Notes: generated by a model not told the origin, from the sequence alone. Counted from the first letter of the stretch, positions 40,218 to 51,958 are shown. The stretch: DNA of 64,000 bases from an uncultured bacterium (GCA_938014885.1 CALLQI010000020.1:59844-123843); one strand, 5' to 3'. Translations and numbers: made by a program.

Positions 40218-43200
40218 TCAGTCGTGCTGCAGGGCTTCCACCGGGTCTTTGCGGGCGGCGGACATGGCGGGCATGATTCCGCAGAAGAAGCTGAACATCA
40301 CGACCGGCACGGCGATGTCCATGGCCAGCCACACGAGCTCAGCCCCGGTGATGCTGGGGATGTACGTGAGGTAGTAAATCTCGGGCGGAAACAGCCGGAT
40401 GCCCGTCCACTGGTCGATGAAATCTTCGATCTCGTTCAGGTACTCGCTGGTCACGATGCCCGCGATGCTGCCCAGCACCGCGCCGAACAGGCCGATGAAC
40501 AGCGCGTTGAACATGAAGATGCTGCGGATGCCCCAGGGCGACTGGCCCAGCGCCTTCAGAATGCCGATATCGCGGACCTTCTCGTTCACCAGCTGGTACA
40601 TCAGTATCAAGATCAAGCCGCCGGCCAGCACGATGATGAAGCTGACAATCAGCCCGATCAGCGTGCGCTCGACATTCACCGCATCCAGCAGCGTGCGCGC
40701 TTCGTCTTCCCACACGCCCACGCCCGCGTCGCCTACGCCCTCCAGAAACAGCGCCTTGCGCAGGTCGGCCTTGAGCCTGTCGCCGCCCTGCTGGCCCTCG
40801 TAGGGACGGTAGTCGCGCAGCTTCGCGCCGATCACGAAGCGCACTTCGCTGTCGGCCAGGATCCGCGTCAGCTCATCAAAGTCGCAATACATGCGGCCTT
40901 TGTTTTCGTCGTACAGGCCGCTGCGGAAGAAGCCCGTTACGCGAAACCACACTTCCGTCGTGTGCGGCACCAGGCGGCCGTCTTCGCCTCGATAAATGCG
41001 CGGGATCGTGACCGCGATGGAATCACCGACGCGAACCGGCCCACCCATGCCGAATTCGGCCAGCACGTCGCCCAGGATGATGCCGGGCATGGATTCGTCC
41101 GGCCGCAGGTTGGGTGTGCGCGCGCGCTTTAGGTAAGTGTCCACGGCCTCACCGGGGTCCATGGTGGTGCGCAGCGGCAGGACCTGCCCGTAGGCATCGA
41201 CGCGGGCGCGGACGCCGGCGGCGCTGGCTTCGTACTGCTGCACGGAGTATTGCAGCGGCAGCCGCATGCGCAGGCGCAGCCGGTCGGCCAGCGGCGTGTA
41301 GCGGCTGGCATCGCCGCTGTAGGCGAGCATTTGCTTCAGCATTTCGACGGCGGGCAGGCGCGCGTCTTCGGCGTTGGCGAGTGCGGCCTTTAGTGCCGCG
41401 GTCCATTCCGTGCCCCAGCGCTGCAGGGCGGCGTCGCGTTCGCTGTCGCTGGTATCGAAGTCTTCGATGGCGGTTTCAGCGGTCTTGGTCAGCTCGTCCA
41501 GTTTGCGCCACAGGTCTTTGATCAGCTTCACTTCGTTGGCCGGCATCGACTCTTCGGGGCCGTCCTTGAGGTATTGGCGCAGGGTCGGGTACAGGTCGCT
41601 GTGCAGGCCGCGCAGCGTGTCGTGGCAGAGGCTGACGCCAGTCATGAACTCGCGCATGATGATGCGCGCCCCGGTGGCGTTCACGGCCGTGAAGCGGTCG
41701 GTGGGGGACTCGCGCAGTTGCGCCCGCAAAAGCGTGCCCACGTCGGCTTCGCAGGCGGTCAGGATCTCACCCAGGCGTGCCAGGTCTTCGGTGCGTGAGG
41801 CCTCTTTGTAGGCGTCGCGCACGCGTTCATAGATGCGCTGGGCCGGGCTGAAATCAAAGAAGCGCACACGGTCGAAGTCGCTCCAGCGAATGCGGCCGCC
41901 GGGCGTGCACAGGTGCCGGCGCGACAGGATGACCACCATGTTGCTCGGGATTGGGCCGGTGCGCTTGCCGTCTTCGGTAAACGTGAAGACCGGTTGCGCC
42001 GCATTGAGTTCCAGGCTGTCAGGCGTTTCCCAGCCCAGCAGCGCGCCCAGCACGTTGACCATCGGTTGCAACACGTACTGGTCGCGGAAGTCGTTGGTCT
42101 CGGCGTTGCCGATGTAGCGGCCGAGATTGCTGATGGTGGGCTCGGTTTCGGGGTGAACGCCGACCAGCTCCGCGATCGGCAACTCGCGCGAGCCCGACTT
42201 GGGCGTAATGAAGGTCTTGGTTGATACGCGCAGGCTGATGCCCTGCACGTCGGGTTTGCCGTCGGGCCCGAGGTGGCTTTTCAGCGCGCGCGAAATGGCC
42301 GCGTACTGGCTGTCGAGGCTCTTGCGGAACAGCGGCGAATACCAGTCCTGCTTGATCTTCTCTTCCTCTTTGGAGGGTTCGGGCACCCGCGACAGGTAAA
42401 ACTCGCGGGGCGTGACCGGTACGCCTTCATCGCGCAGGCATTCGCGTTCGAACGCCGAAAGCCCGTTGCCGCTGCGCAGGCGCTGCACGAAGTCCTGCTC
42501 GGCCTCAGTGGCTTTGGGCGCTTCGGGCGGGGCTTCGGTGTCGTCATCGTCGTCGTCCGGCAGGGCCGGCTGAGCGGGCGCGTATTCGGCGGGGTCGGGC
42601 AGCATGTCGCCGTCGCGGTTGCGATAGCGCGCCACGGCGTCTTCCAGCGCCTTCTGCCAGGGCAGCGTGAGCTCGGGCGTGCTTTCGATGCGCTTGACGT
42701 AGGCCGTCCATTCGGCGCGGAAGCGTTCGTTTTCGTCAATCAGCATCGACACGCCGCGTGAGTCCAGCCGGATCAGCACGTGCGAAAGCGAGCCGCGCAT
42801 CTCCTCACGGAACTGGGTCTGGAAGCCCGTCATCACACTGTTGACGCTGATCAGCACCAGTACGCCCAACGCGATGCCGAACGTCGCCAGCAGGCTGATC
42901 ACGCGCCGCCGCAGGTATCGAAGGCTGATGAACGGGCTGGCCCCACTGTTGAAGTAGTGCAGGATCGCGCGGCCGAGAAACACATCCACCACGAGAAAAA
43001 AGCCGAACTTGATCGCCAGCCAGGACGCCGCCAGGCCCGCACCGCCGCCGATAAAGACCTGGCCCACGATCAGCGGCAGCGCGATGTTCAAGCCCACCAG
43101 CGCGCCCAGCCACAGCGCCCCGCGCCAGAGCCGGTCCAGGCTGCCACTCTTGAGCTGGATCAAGCTGAGTACCCCGGCCCCTAGCGCCGTAAGCGGCAGC

Positions 43201-43430
43201 ACCGGCAAGCCGGCCAGCACCAGCGGCCAGGTGCGCTCGCGCCGCGTGGCCCACGGCGCCAGCAGCGACTGCACCAGCAGCAGCGCAGCACTCAGGCCCA
43301 TCAGGGTCAGCGTTGCGGGGATTGAGTACGCGGCCGCAAGTTGAACGTCAATGTGACGCCACTGCCACGCGACGATGCCGCCGCCGAGCAGCAGGAAAAA
43401 CAGGAAGGCCAGTATCCGCGACACAACCAT
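40218..43430 (-). CDS. Very large LolC/E- or FtsX-type ABC permease
   Basis: 1070 aa, about 2.5 times the usual LolC/E length. Residues 1-165 hold several extra spans (for example AYSIPATLTLMGLSAALLLV). The FtsX core starts at about 180 (VISLLATFGIALGVLVLISV, then MTGFQTQFREEMRG) and ends with TLIGLIVSFIIVLAGGLILI, VNEKVRDIGILKALGQSPWG and two more spans. Between them is a roughly 700-residue extracytoplasmic domain, including an acidic run (DDDDDDTEAPPEAP near 290) and helical regions. No partner ATPase is adjacent. Likely moves lipoproteins or works at the outer membrane, by family analogy only. The start has no clear ribosome site. Confidence 0.78.
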   Translation of the reverse strand: MVVSRILAFLFFLLLGGGIVAWQWRHIDVQLAAAYSIPATLTLMGLSAALLLVQSLLAPWATRRERTWPLVLAGLPVLPLTALGAGVLSLIQLKSGSLDRLWRGALWLGALVGLNIALPLIVGQVFIGGGAGLAASWLAIKFGFFLVVDVFLGRAILHYFNSGASPFISLRYLRRRVISLLATFGIALGVLVLISVNSVMTGFQTQFREEMRGSLSHVLIRLDSRGVSMLIDENERFRAEWTAYVKRIESTPELTLPWQKALEDAVARYRNRDGDMLPDPAEYAPAQPALPDDDDDDTEAPPEAPKATEAEQDFVQRLRSGNGLSAFERECLRDEGVPVTPREFYLSRVPEPSKEEEKIKQDWYSPLFRKSLDSQYAAISRALKSHLGPDGKPDVQGISLRVSTKTFITPKSGSRELPIAELVGVHPETEPTISNLGRYIGNAETNDFRDQYVLQPMVNVLGALLGWETPDSLELNAAQPVFTFTEDGKRTGPIPSNMVVILSRRHLCTPGGRIRWSDFDRVRFFDFSPAQRIYERVRDAYKEASRTEDLARLGEILTACEADVGTLLRAQLRESPTDRFTAVNATGARIIMREFMTGVSLCHDTLRGLHSDLYPTLRQYLKDGPEESMPANEVKLIKDLWRKLDELTKTAETAIEDFDTSDSERDAALQRWGTEWTAALKAALANAEDARLPAVEMLKQMLAYSGDASRYTPLADRLRLRMRLPLQYSVQQYEASAAGVRARVDAYGQVLPLRTTMDPGEAVDTYLKRARTPNLRPDESMPGIILGDVLAEFGMGGPVRVGDSIAVTIPRIYRGEDGRLVPHTTEVWFRVTGFFRSGLYDENKGRMYCDFDELTRILADSEVRFVIGAKLRDYRPYEGQQGGDRLKADLRKALFLEGVGDAGVGVWEDEARTLLDAVNVERTLIGLIVSFIIVLAGGLILILMYQLVNEKVRDIGILKALGQSPWGIRSIFMFNALFIGLFGAVLGSIAGIVTSEYLNEIEDFIDQWTGIRLFPPEIYYLTYIPSITGAELVWLAMDIAVPVVMFSFFCGIMPAMSAARKDPVEALQHD

Positions 43431-43530
43431 GGGTGAAGTCTAGCGATCCAGCGTGGGGCCCGCAGGGGTGGAACTTACGCAACCGGAACACAACTGCCCG
43501 CCGGCCCATTCCGTGGTTTCGGTACGGGCA

Positions 43531-45234
<1,704 letters not shown>

Positions 45235-45297
45235 GCGATCTCCTGAGGCGGCGCATGGTAACGCACGCGGGTTGCCCCGCAATGCCGCCGCGTACGA

Positions 45298-46101
45298 TCA
45301 ATATGCCGGGCCGCGGAATGGTTCCCAGAAGAACGTGCGCAGGTTCGCCCACTGGAAACTGAACCCGAACGTGAAGCCATGGGTCGTGGTGTCAGTGCCG
45401 TCCACATTCAGCCAGCGCCAGCCCGCCGTCAGATGTAGGTGGCGAAAGACCTGCACGTGCATGCGGCCGCCAAACTCGTTGACGCCGGTGCCGTCGAAAA
45501 ACTGCGCGCGGCTGATCCAGCCCTCAAGCTCAATCGGCCAGATCGGGTAGATGCTCGCGCTTGCCTTGAAGCTGACGCCGAGCCGCGAAATCCCGCGCGT
45601 TTCATCGAACCCCGCCAGGCCGATGCTCGCGTCAATGTAGCCGACGTAAGGCAGCGGCACGCTGATGCCCAGGTGGCCGCGCGCGTCGGTGATGCCGGCC
45701 CAGTCGCGCACCTTGTGATGGCCGAGCAGCCCGTTGCCATCGGTGCGCGCGAGTTGCATGTAGCTCACGTCGGCATGGAACAGCCCGGCGCGAAAACGCA
45801 TCTGGCCCGCGAGGCCGCGCCATTCATTGACGCCGAGAAACAGTTCCGACTGGAAATCAAACCAGATGTCGCGGGCGACCAGGTCATCCACCGTGTCGAT
45901 GCCGAAGGGCCCGTCGTAGTAGGGGTAGGGGGCTCGATTCGCCCACAGGCCCCAGGGTGCCTTCAATTCAAAGGTGGGTTCTTCTTCAAGGATCGCGTCG
46001 TCTTCGGCTTGCGCGGCGGCCGCGCGTGAGACGTCGAATTCCAGTGCGCAGAGGCCGGAAGCCGCAATCAGGCACAGCAGGAATAGGGCCGCTTTCAGCA
46101 T
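45298..46101 (-). CDS. Outer-membrane beta-barrel-like exported protein
   Basis: 267 aa with a signal peptide (MLKAALFLLCLIAASGLCAL). The mature protein has an acidic lead, then alternating aromatic strands such as DIWFDFQSELFLGVN, HADVSYMQLART, YVGYIDASIGLAGFD and HLHLTAGWRWLNVDG. It ends WANLRTFFWEPF with terminal Tyr, consistent with a small barrel. No family recognised. Upstream of lysS on the same strand with a 63-bp gap. Start ATG 46101, since more upstream codons would bury the signal peptide. Confidence 0.65.
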   Translation of the reverse strand: MLKAALFLLCLIAASGLCALEFDVSRAAAAQAEDDAILEEEPTFELKAPWGLWANRAPYPYYDGPFGIDTVDDLVARDIWFDFQSELFLGVNEWRGLAGQMRFRAGLFHADVSYMQLARTDGNGLLGHHKVRDWAGITDARGHLGISVPLPYVGYIDASIGLAGFDETRGISRLGVSFKASASIYPIWPIELEGWISRAQFFDGTGVNEFGGRMHVQVFRHLHLTAGWRWLNVDGTDTTTHGFTFGFSFQWANLRTFFWEPFRGPAY

Positions 46102-46182
46102 GGACGGCGAAGTATAGGGGCGAATCCATGGCGCGAAACGACCGGCCTTTGACATTGCCCGCGCCACGGCGACACTGACGCC

Positions 46183-46884
46183 ATGGCAGACGACATGGCA
46201 ACCCGGCTGGCCCCGCTGCAAAGGCTGAAGGGCCTTGAGGCCACGCACCTGTTGATCCACGAGATCTACGCCAGCGTGCAGGGCGAAAGCACCCACGCCG
46301 GGCGGCCGTGCACTTTCATCCGCACCACCACCTGCAACCAGCGCTGCCGCTACTGCGACACGGCCTACGCCTTCACCGAAGGCGAGCCCATGCACATTGA
46401 TGACGTGGTGCGCGAGGCACTGGCCAAGGGCACCGGGCTGGTCGAAATCACCGGCGGCGAACCGCTGCTGCAACCGCTGTTCACGAGGCTGTGCGAGCGA
46501 CTGCTTGAGGCCGGCTGCGAAGTGCTGGTCGAAACCGGCGGCAGCCGCGATACGTCATGCGTGCCCGCGGGCGTCAAAGTCATCCTCGACATCAAGACGC
46601 CCGGCAGCGGTGAAGAACACGCCAACGACTACGGGAACTTGAACAGGCTGCGCCCGGGCGACGAGATCAAGTTCGTGCTGACCTCGCGCACCGATTACGA
46701 ATGGGCGCGCGACATGATACGCCGCGAAAGGCTGCACGAACGCGCCACCGTGCTGCTGTCACCGGCCTGGAAGCTGGTGGACCCGCAAGAGCTGGTGCAG
46801 TGGATGCTGGCCGACGCCGTGCCAGCCCGCCTGAACCTCCAAATCCACAAGTACATCTGGCCACCCCACAAACGCGGGGTGTAA
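46183..46884 (+). CDS. queE: 7-carboxy-7-deazaguanine synthase
   Basis: Radical SAM enzyme making the 7-deazaguanine core of queuosine. HEIYASVQGESTHAGRPCTF is the opening family motif, and the cluster cysteines are CNQRCRYC (CX3CX2C) near residue 51. VEITGGEPLLQ and VETGGSRDTSCVP follow, and LNLQIHKYIWPP is the C-terminus. 233 aa. Start ATG 46183 or, four codons later, ATG 46195. Works in the same pathway as queA at 13.7 kb, but the two are unlinked here. Confidence 0.93.
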   Translation: MADDMATRLAPLQRLKGLEATHLLIHEIYASVQGESTHAGRPCTFIRTTTCNQRCRYCDTAYAFTEGEPMHIDDVVREALAKGTGLVEITGGEPLLQPLFTRLCERLLEAGCEVLVETGGSRDTSCVPAGVKVILDIKTPGSGEEHANDYGNLNRLRPGDEIKFVLTSRTDYEWARDMIRRERLHERATVLLSPAWKLVDPQELVQWMLADAVPARLNLQIHKYIWPPHKRGV

Positions 46885-46912
46885 GCAAGAGGACCACTGA
46901 CGCGCTGGGAAC

Positions 46913-46970
46913 GCCGATCGCCTGATCGGCCGCAGTTGCTGTGATGCGCCGTGGCCGGGACGGCCACGGC
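46913..46970. terminator. Two tandem hairpins between convergent genes
   Basis: GCCGATC-GCCT-GATCGGC (46913-46930) and GCCGTGGCCG-GGA-CGGCCACGGC (46948-46970, 10-bp perfect stem). They sit between queE (plus) and the FAD oxidoreductase (minus). No T-runs, so efficiency is uncertain. Confidence 0.55.
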
Positions 46971-47032
46971 AATTGCCGGCCAGAGGCCAGCGCTCCCGGC
47001 CACGCCACTTGCATCTTGCTTTGGCGAGTGCC

Positions 47033-48598
47033 TTATCCGAGCAGCTTGGCGGCCTCGCCGTCGGCGAAAGCCCCGCCCTTGCCGGTGAGGTAGCTGATGA
47101 GCTGGTTTTCTTCGTTGAAGATATCGCCCGCCAGCAGGCTGGTGATGCTGCGTTGCAGCAGCGGCCTGCGGCGGCTGGTGACCATCTGCTTCAGGAAGTC
47201 CTTGTTATAGAAGGCGTCGATGAATGCCCAGAACACTTGGGTTCCCTGTCGGATGCGCGCTTCGTAATCGGCAAACTGCGCTTCAGTGAACTTGCGCGAC
47301 GCAAACGCCAGCGCGATCGACTGGGCGGCAAGTTCAGCCGCCTTCGTGCTCAAGAACACGCCTGAGCTGAACACGGGATCAATGAATGCCCCGGCATCGC
47401 CGATCTTGAGCCAGCGGTCGCCGACGTGTTTGTCGCTGACGTAGCTGAAGTCAGCCTCAAGCAGAATGTCACAGCACGCCTTGGCGTGCTCCATGCGCGG
47501 GGCCATGCTTCGGCTGCGCTTGATGCTGTCCCAGAAGAAGTCGTGCGGGTTCTGGCGGCTTTTCTTGAAGTATTCGGCGTCTGCCACCACGCCCACGCTG
47601 ACGGTGTCGTCACTGAACGGGATCAGCCAGAACCAGCCCTGCTGCGTTTCACCGAAGCGCACGATGATGATGTTGTTGGGGTCCTGTTCGCAGCGCGTTA
47701 CGCCCGCAAAGTGCGCGTAGCATGTGATCTTGCGGTGCGCCGGGTGCACCTTGCGCTGCTTCTGCTTGGCCGACATGAATGTCCAGCGGCCGGACGCGTC
47801 GCAGATGATGTCGGACTTCAGCCTGCCGCGGTCGGTGTCAAGAAACGCGGCTTCTTTCGTGATCTCCCAGCCCGTTGCGCTGCACGGCTGCAGCACGGTC
47901 ACGCCCAGCTCACGGGCGTGGTCAAGCAGCAGTTTGTCAAATGGCCCGCGCTGGACCTGGAAAGCATACGGGTGATCGTGGTCGAGGCCGTTCTTGAACC
48001 AGAAGCACTCTTCTTCGAGCGTCTCATCAATCACGAAGCGCGCGCCGCGCTTGATCAGGTAGTTGTGCTCATGCAGGCGCGGCAGAACGCCGGTGTTGCG
48101 CCAGATATCCAGGCTGAAAGGCAGCAGCGACTCGCCAATGCGGAAGCGCGGGAACTCGTGGCGTTCCACCACCGCGACACTGCGCCCCTGGCGTGCCAGT
48201 AACGCAGCCAGCGTGCTGCCGCCGGGGCCGCCGCCTACGATAGTCACGTCGTATTCGCCGATGGGCGTGGTCTGGCCCTTTTGCTGCGTGTCGGACTGGT
48301 AGTCCTGCTGGTTCTGCGGCGGCGTGCGTGTCAGGGCCTCAACGGCCTCACGGTTCATGTTGATGGCTGTGGCATCGACGCGGGGCGCGGCGCGAGGCGG
48401 AATAGCGGCCTGGTTCCTGGGGGCCGGTTTTTGCTTGGGTGCGGGCTTGGGATTTGCGGCGGGTTTTGCTGGGGCAGGTTTTGCGCCTGACTTGCGGGCG
48501 GCTAGCTTTGGCGTCTTGGCAGAAGTCTTCGCGTCAGTCTTTGCAGCCTTCGGCTTAACGGGCTTTGCCTTGGCTGGTTTGGGTTTGCGGGCAGGCAT
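47033..48598 (-). CDS. FAD-dependent oxidoreductase (geranylgeranyl reductase/halogenase-like) with basic N-terminal tail
   Basis: 521 aa. Residues 1-75 form a Lys/Ala/Pro tail (ARKPKPAKAKPVKPKAAK), like histone H1-type tails. The FAD domain starts at about 115 with YDVTIVGGGPGGSTLAALLA, then VVERHEFPRFRIGESLLP, characteristic of the geranylgeranyl reductase/tryptophan halogenase group; GDAGAFIDPVFSSGVFLS is the second FAD motif. The halogenase WxWxIP motif is replaced by GWFWLIPFSDD, so substrate is unsettled (isoprenoid reduction or halogenation). ATG 48598 or an internal ATG at the MNREAV segment could be the start. Confidence 0.82.
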   Translation of the reverse strand: MPARKPKPAKAKPVKPKAAKTDAKTSAKTPKLAARKSGAKPAPAKPAANPKPAPKQKPAPRNQAAIPPRAAPRVDATAINMNREAVEALTRTPPQNQQDYQSDTQQKGQTTPIGEYDVTIVGGGPGGSTLAALLARQGRSVAVVERHEFPRFRIGESLLPFSLDIWRNTGVLPRLHEHNYLIKRGARFVIDETLEEECFWFKNGLDHDHPYAFQVQRGPFDKLLLDHARELGVTVLQPCSATGWEITKEAAFLDTDRGRLKSDIICDASGRWTFMSAKQKQRKVHPAHRKITCYAHFAGVTRCEQDPNNIIIVRFGETQQGWFWLIPFSDDTVSVGVVADAEYFKKSRQNPHDFFWDSIKRSRSMAPRMEHAKACCDILLEADFSYVSDKHVGDRWLKIGDAGAFIDPVFSSGVFLSTKAAELAAQSIALAFASRKFTEAQFADYEARIRQGTQVFWAFIDAFYNKDFLKQMVTSRRRPLLQRSITSLLAGDIFNEENQLISYLTGKGGAFADGEAAKLLG

Positions 48599-48736
48599 AG
48601 GGATAATCCGGCGAGGTGCGCGAAGTATGGGGCTACGCGCACCACGATGCAAGGGCCGCGCGCGGCGGCGGGCTTGCCACGCCTCCGCGTTCAAATGGCA
48701 GCGCCGATTCATGCGGTGCCATGAAAAGCATGCCGT

Positions 48737-49282
48737 CTATGGCTCGCGACGGATCAACCACGCAATGTCGTCGCCGACGCGCCAGTGGGCGACTTTCATC
48801 CGGCCTTCGTATGAAAAGCGGTCGTTGCCTTCCGTGGTGCCCGGCGCGTCCACTGATCCCTTGAAGATCACCTTGCCGCTGGCGGCGTCCGTGACTGTCA
48901 TTACACCCTGGATGCGGCCGGCCTCAGCGAACATGAACGCGTACGTTCCAAGCCGCATTTGCGTGACGGTGAACTGCACAATCGCACCGTCCTTGGGCTC
49001 GGAGTTCGGGCCCACGACGTACACGGGCTTGTTGCGGGCGTTGCGCGCGGTGTCGCCCAGCGCGGCCGACCATTCGGCGCACTTCTGCGGCCAGTCGCGG
49101 TCCGAGATTTCCCAGTCGGCCGGGCGTTCGAAGTCATACTTCACCGGCATCACGTGGTACGAAGACGTCGCGTGCAGCGCGGCGGCATCGTCAAGCTCAG
49201 GCGTGGTCCAGACCATGCGGCCGCCGCAGCCGCTGAGCAGCGAAACGACAACGCAAGCAGCCAGCAGTGCAAGTGCTTTCAT
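48737..49282 (-). CDS. Lipoprotein, hypothetical
   Basis: 181 aa. Signal peptide and lipobox LLSGC (Cys about residue 19). The body has beta-rich segments, for example IVQFTVTQMRLGTYAFMFAE and SGKVIFKGSVDAPGT, and ends VGDDIAWLIRREP. The layout suggests a DUF4410-like or curli-type small lipoprotein, but I cannot name the family. GGAG is 5 nt before ATG 49282. Monocistronic in context. Confidence 0.6.
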   Translation of the reverse strand: MKALALLAACVVVSLLSGCGGRMVWTTPELDDAAALHATSSYHVMPVKYDFERPADWEISDRDWPQKCAEWSAALGDTARNARNKPVYVVGPNSEPKDGAIVQFTVTQMRLGTYAFMFAEAGRIQGVMTVTDAASGKVIFKGSVDAPGTTEGNDRFSYEGRMKVAHWRVGDDIAWLIRREP

Positions 49283-49350
49283 GGCGGACTCCTGTTGGGT
49301 TGAAAGCACAGTGTCAACGATTGTGTGCCGCGAGTCAACGGCGACGGCAT

Positions 49351-50199
<849 letters not shown>

Positions 50200-50225
50200 G
50201 ATTGAGGTCCCCAAGAAAACGCTAA

Positions 50226-50284
50226 GCCACGGAGTTCACCGAGTGGCACGGAGGAACTACAGCACCAGCCGCTGAATCTCAAGC
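50226..50284. repeat. 59-bp repeat, copy 1 (GxxExxY 3'-end relic)
   Basis: Matches 50384-50442 at 55 of 59 positions. The repeat covers the last seven or so codons of the GxxExxY gene plus its downstream flank (gccacggag...gtggcacggagga). Copy 1 would encode only L-E-I-Q-R-L-V-L and has no gene body. It is followed by short aatctcaagcc iterations. Confidence 0.8.
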
Positions 50285-50383
50285 CATCAATCTCAAGCCA
50301 TGGGCAGCAAGAACTGCAACACGCAACGACGCTACGAGCGCGACGACTAAGCCAGATGCGACTCAGCCCCGGGTAAAGGCTTT

Positions 50384-50442
50384 GCCACGGAGAGCACTGA
50401 GTGGCACGGAGGAACTACAGCACCAGCCGCTCAATCTCAAGC
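50384..50442. repeat. 59-bp repeat, copy 2 (3' end of GxxExxY gene)
   Basis: Overlaps the stop and last codons of the GxxExxY gene and its flank; see copy 1 at 50226-50284. Confidence 0.8.
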
Positions 50443-50792
50443 TTCCCTCGGCTCCCGAAATTGATGATCAATCCGACCCTCAGCCCTGTTGCCGTCAGGT
50501 AATTGAGCAACTGGGCCTTCTCTACACTGGTGATGCGGGGAAGGCACTTCAGTTCGACAATGACCTGCCCGTAGCAGACCAGGTCAGCCACGTATCGCTT
50601 CACCAGCACTTGGTCCCGATATGTGATTGCCAGCGCCTTCTGGGATTCGAACGGGATCTCTCGCAGCCTCAGTTCAATCTCCATGGCTTCTTGATAGACC
50701 GCTTCAAGAAAGCCGAACCCCAGGCGCTTGTGAACCTCAATGGCAGCGCCGCGAATCGCGAAAGTCTCAGCCTCAAGCAACAACTCCGCCAT
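50415..50792 (-). CDS. GxxExxY-family protein
   Basis: 125 aa. GFGFLEAVYQEAMEIEL is the defining G-x-x-E-x-x-Y motif; KALAITYRDQVLVKRYVADL and VIVELKCLPRI look like a PD-(D/E)XK-type core (the D...E-x-K pattern), so a nuclease-like fold is plausible. Function is unknown. These genes are often scattered and flanked by repeats, and this one has such a repeat. It is minus strand, inserted between 3-hydroxyacyl-CoA dehydrogenase and crotonase genes. Confidence 0.85.
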   Translation of the reverse strand: MAELLLEAETFAIRGAAIEVHKRLGFGFLEAVYQEAMEIELRLREIPFESQKALAITYRDQVLVKRYVADLVCYGQVIVELKCLPRITSVEKAQLLNYLTATGLRVGLIINFGSRGKLEIERLVL

Positions 50793-50833
50793 AGCAGTAC
50801 TCCGTGTAACTCCGAGTTCTCCGTGGCTGGCCG

Positions 50834-51592
50834 TTACTTCTTTTTCCTTTCGAGGAAGTCGGTCATTCGCTTCATTTTGTCTTCGCTTTCGAACAGCATC
50901 GCCTGCGCCACGCTTTCGAACACGAGGCCGGTTTCCATGCCGGTGCGGCTGCTCTGGTTCAGCGCTTGCTTGGCGACACGAATCGCCAGCGGGCCCTTCT
51001 TGCAGATTGTGTCGGCGAGCTTGCGGGCTTCGGCCATCAGCTCGGCATCGGGCACCACGCGATTCAGCAGGCCGATGCGGTGTGCCTCCGCCGCGTCGAT
51101 GATCGCGGCCGTCAGCACCAGCTCTTTGGCGCGGCCGAGCCCCACAATGCGCGGCAGACGCTGGGTGCCGCCGGCAGCGGGGATGATGCCAAGGTTCACT
51201 TCGGGCTGGCCCAGCTTGGCCGATTCGCCGCCGATGCGGATGTCGCAGGCCAGCGTCAGCTCGCAGCCGCCGCCCAGCGCGAAACCCTTGATCGCGGCGA
51301 TCACGGGGGCCGGGTTATTCTCGATCTTGTTGAACAGCGCGTTGTTGATCGCGGCCAGGCTTTCGAGTGCCTTGCGTTCGCGCAGCTCGGCGATGTCGGC
51401 GCCGGCTGCAAAGTCGTCGCCGCTGCCGGTCAGGATCACGCAGCCGACTTCGGTGTCGTCGCGAAGGGCGTCAAAGGCCGCGTGCAGCTCAGTGACCATG
51501 GCCTTGTTGATTGCGTTCTTTACGTCGGGCCGCTTCAGCGTGACGGTGACGACGCGGCCGTCACGGGCGACTTCGATCAGGCTGTAGGACAT
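50834..51592 (-). CDS. Enoyl-CoA hydratase/isomerase (crotonase family)
   Basis: 252 aa. FALGGGCELTLACDIRI holds the first catalytic Glu, and AKLGQPEVNLGIIPAAGGTQ the second, with the oxyanion-hole Gly; AAGADIAELRE is the family N-terminal signature. Hydrates enoyl-CoA to 3-hydroxyacyl-CoA, the substrate of the dehydrogenase at 49.4 kb. The C-terminal Lys-rich end (ERKKK) is ordinary. The next gene upstream (51608) starts just 15 nt away, so the pair may be co-transcribed. Confidence 0.92.
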   Translation of the reverse strand: MSYSLIEVARDGRVVTVTLKRPDVKNAINKAMVTELHAAFDALRDDTEVGCVILTGSGDDFAAGADIAELRERKALESLAAINNALFNKIENNPAPVIAAIKGFALGGGCELTLACDIRIGGESAKLGQPEVNLGIIPAAGGTQRLPRIVGLGRAKELVLTAAIIDAAEAHRIGLLNRVVPDAELMAEARKLADTICKKGPLAIRVAKQALNQSSRTGMETGLVFESVAQAMLFESEDKMKRMTDFLERKKK

Positions 51593-51607
51593 TCGCGGGC
51601 TCCGGCG

Positions 51608-51958
51608 TTACTGGTCGTACAGGTTTTCGACTTCGACGTTCTCGGCCTCAGTGAAATTGCCGAGCAAGTAGTCGTGGGGGCTTGGCAGCAGGCTCATGCC
51701 GTCGCCGTGGTACAGCTCAACATGTTTCAGCATGTCGCGCGGCGAACGGAAGGCGACGTAGATGATGAAGGTGCGTTCGCGGTCTTTGATGTGGAAGCCG
51801 CTGGGGTTTTCGCCGCCCGGGTGGGGCTCAGGCGTGAAGTAACTGCCGTGCACAAAGCCGGGGTTCAGCTTGGCGGCCTGGATGTACTTGTCCAGCGACG
51901 CGCGCGTGGCTTCTTCGTGATTGGGCTGCACCTGCACTTTGATCAGTTGGCAATACAT
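51608..51958 (-). CDS. Antibiotic-biosynthesis-monooxygenase-like dimeric alpha/beta barrel protein
   Basis: 116 aa. LIKVQVQPNHEEATRASLDK and FHIKDRERTFIIYVAFRSPR fit the ferredoxin-like ABM fold, often used by small heme-degrading or quinol monooxygenases. A LEUC-like EQD-type metal site is not seen, so the activity is not predicted. It sits 16 nt upstream of the crotonase gene on the same strand. The ATG at 51958 has no strong ribosome site. Confidence 0.6.
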   Translation of the reverse strand: MYCQLIKVQVQPNHEEATRASLDKYIQAAKLNPGFVHGSYFTPEPHPGGENPSGFHIKDRERTFIIYVAFRSPRDMLKHVELYHGDGMSLLPSPHDYLLGNFTEAENVEVENLYDQ

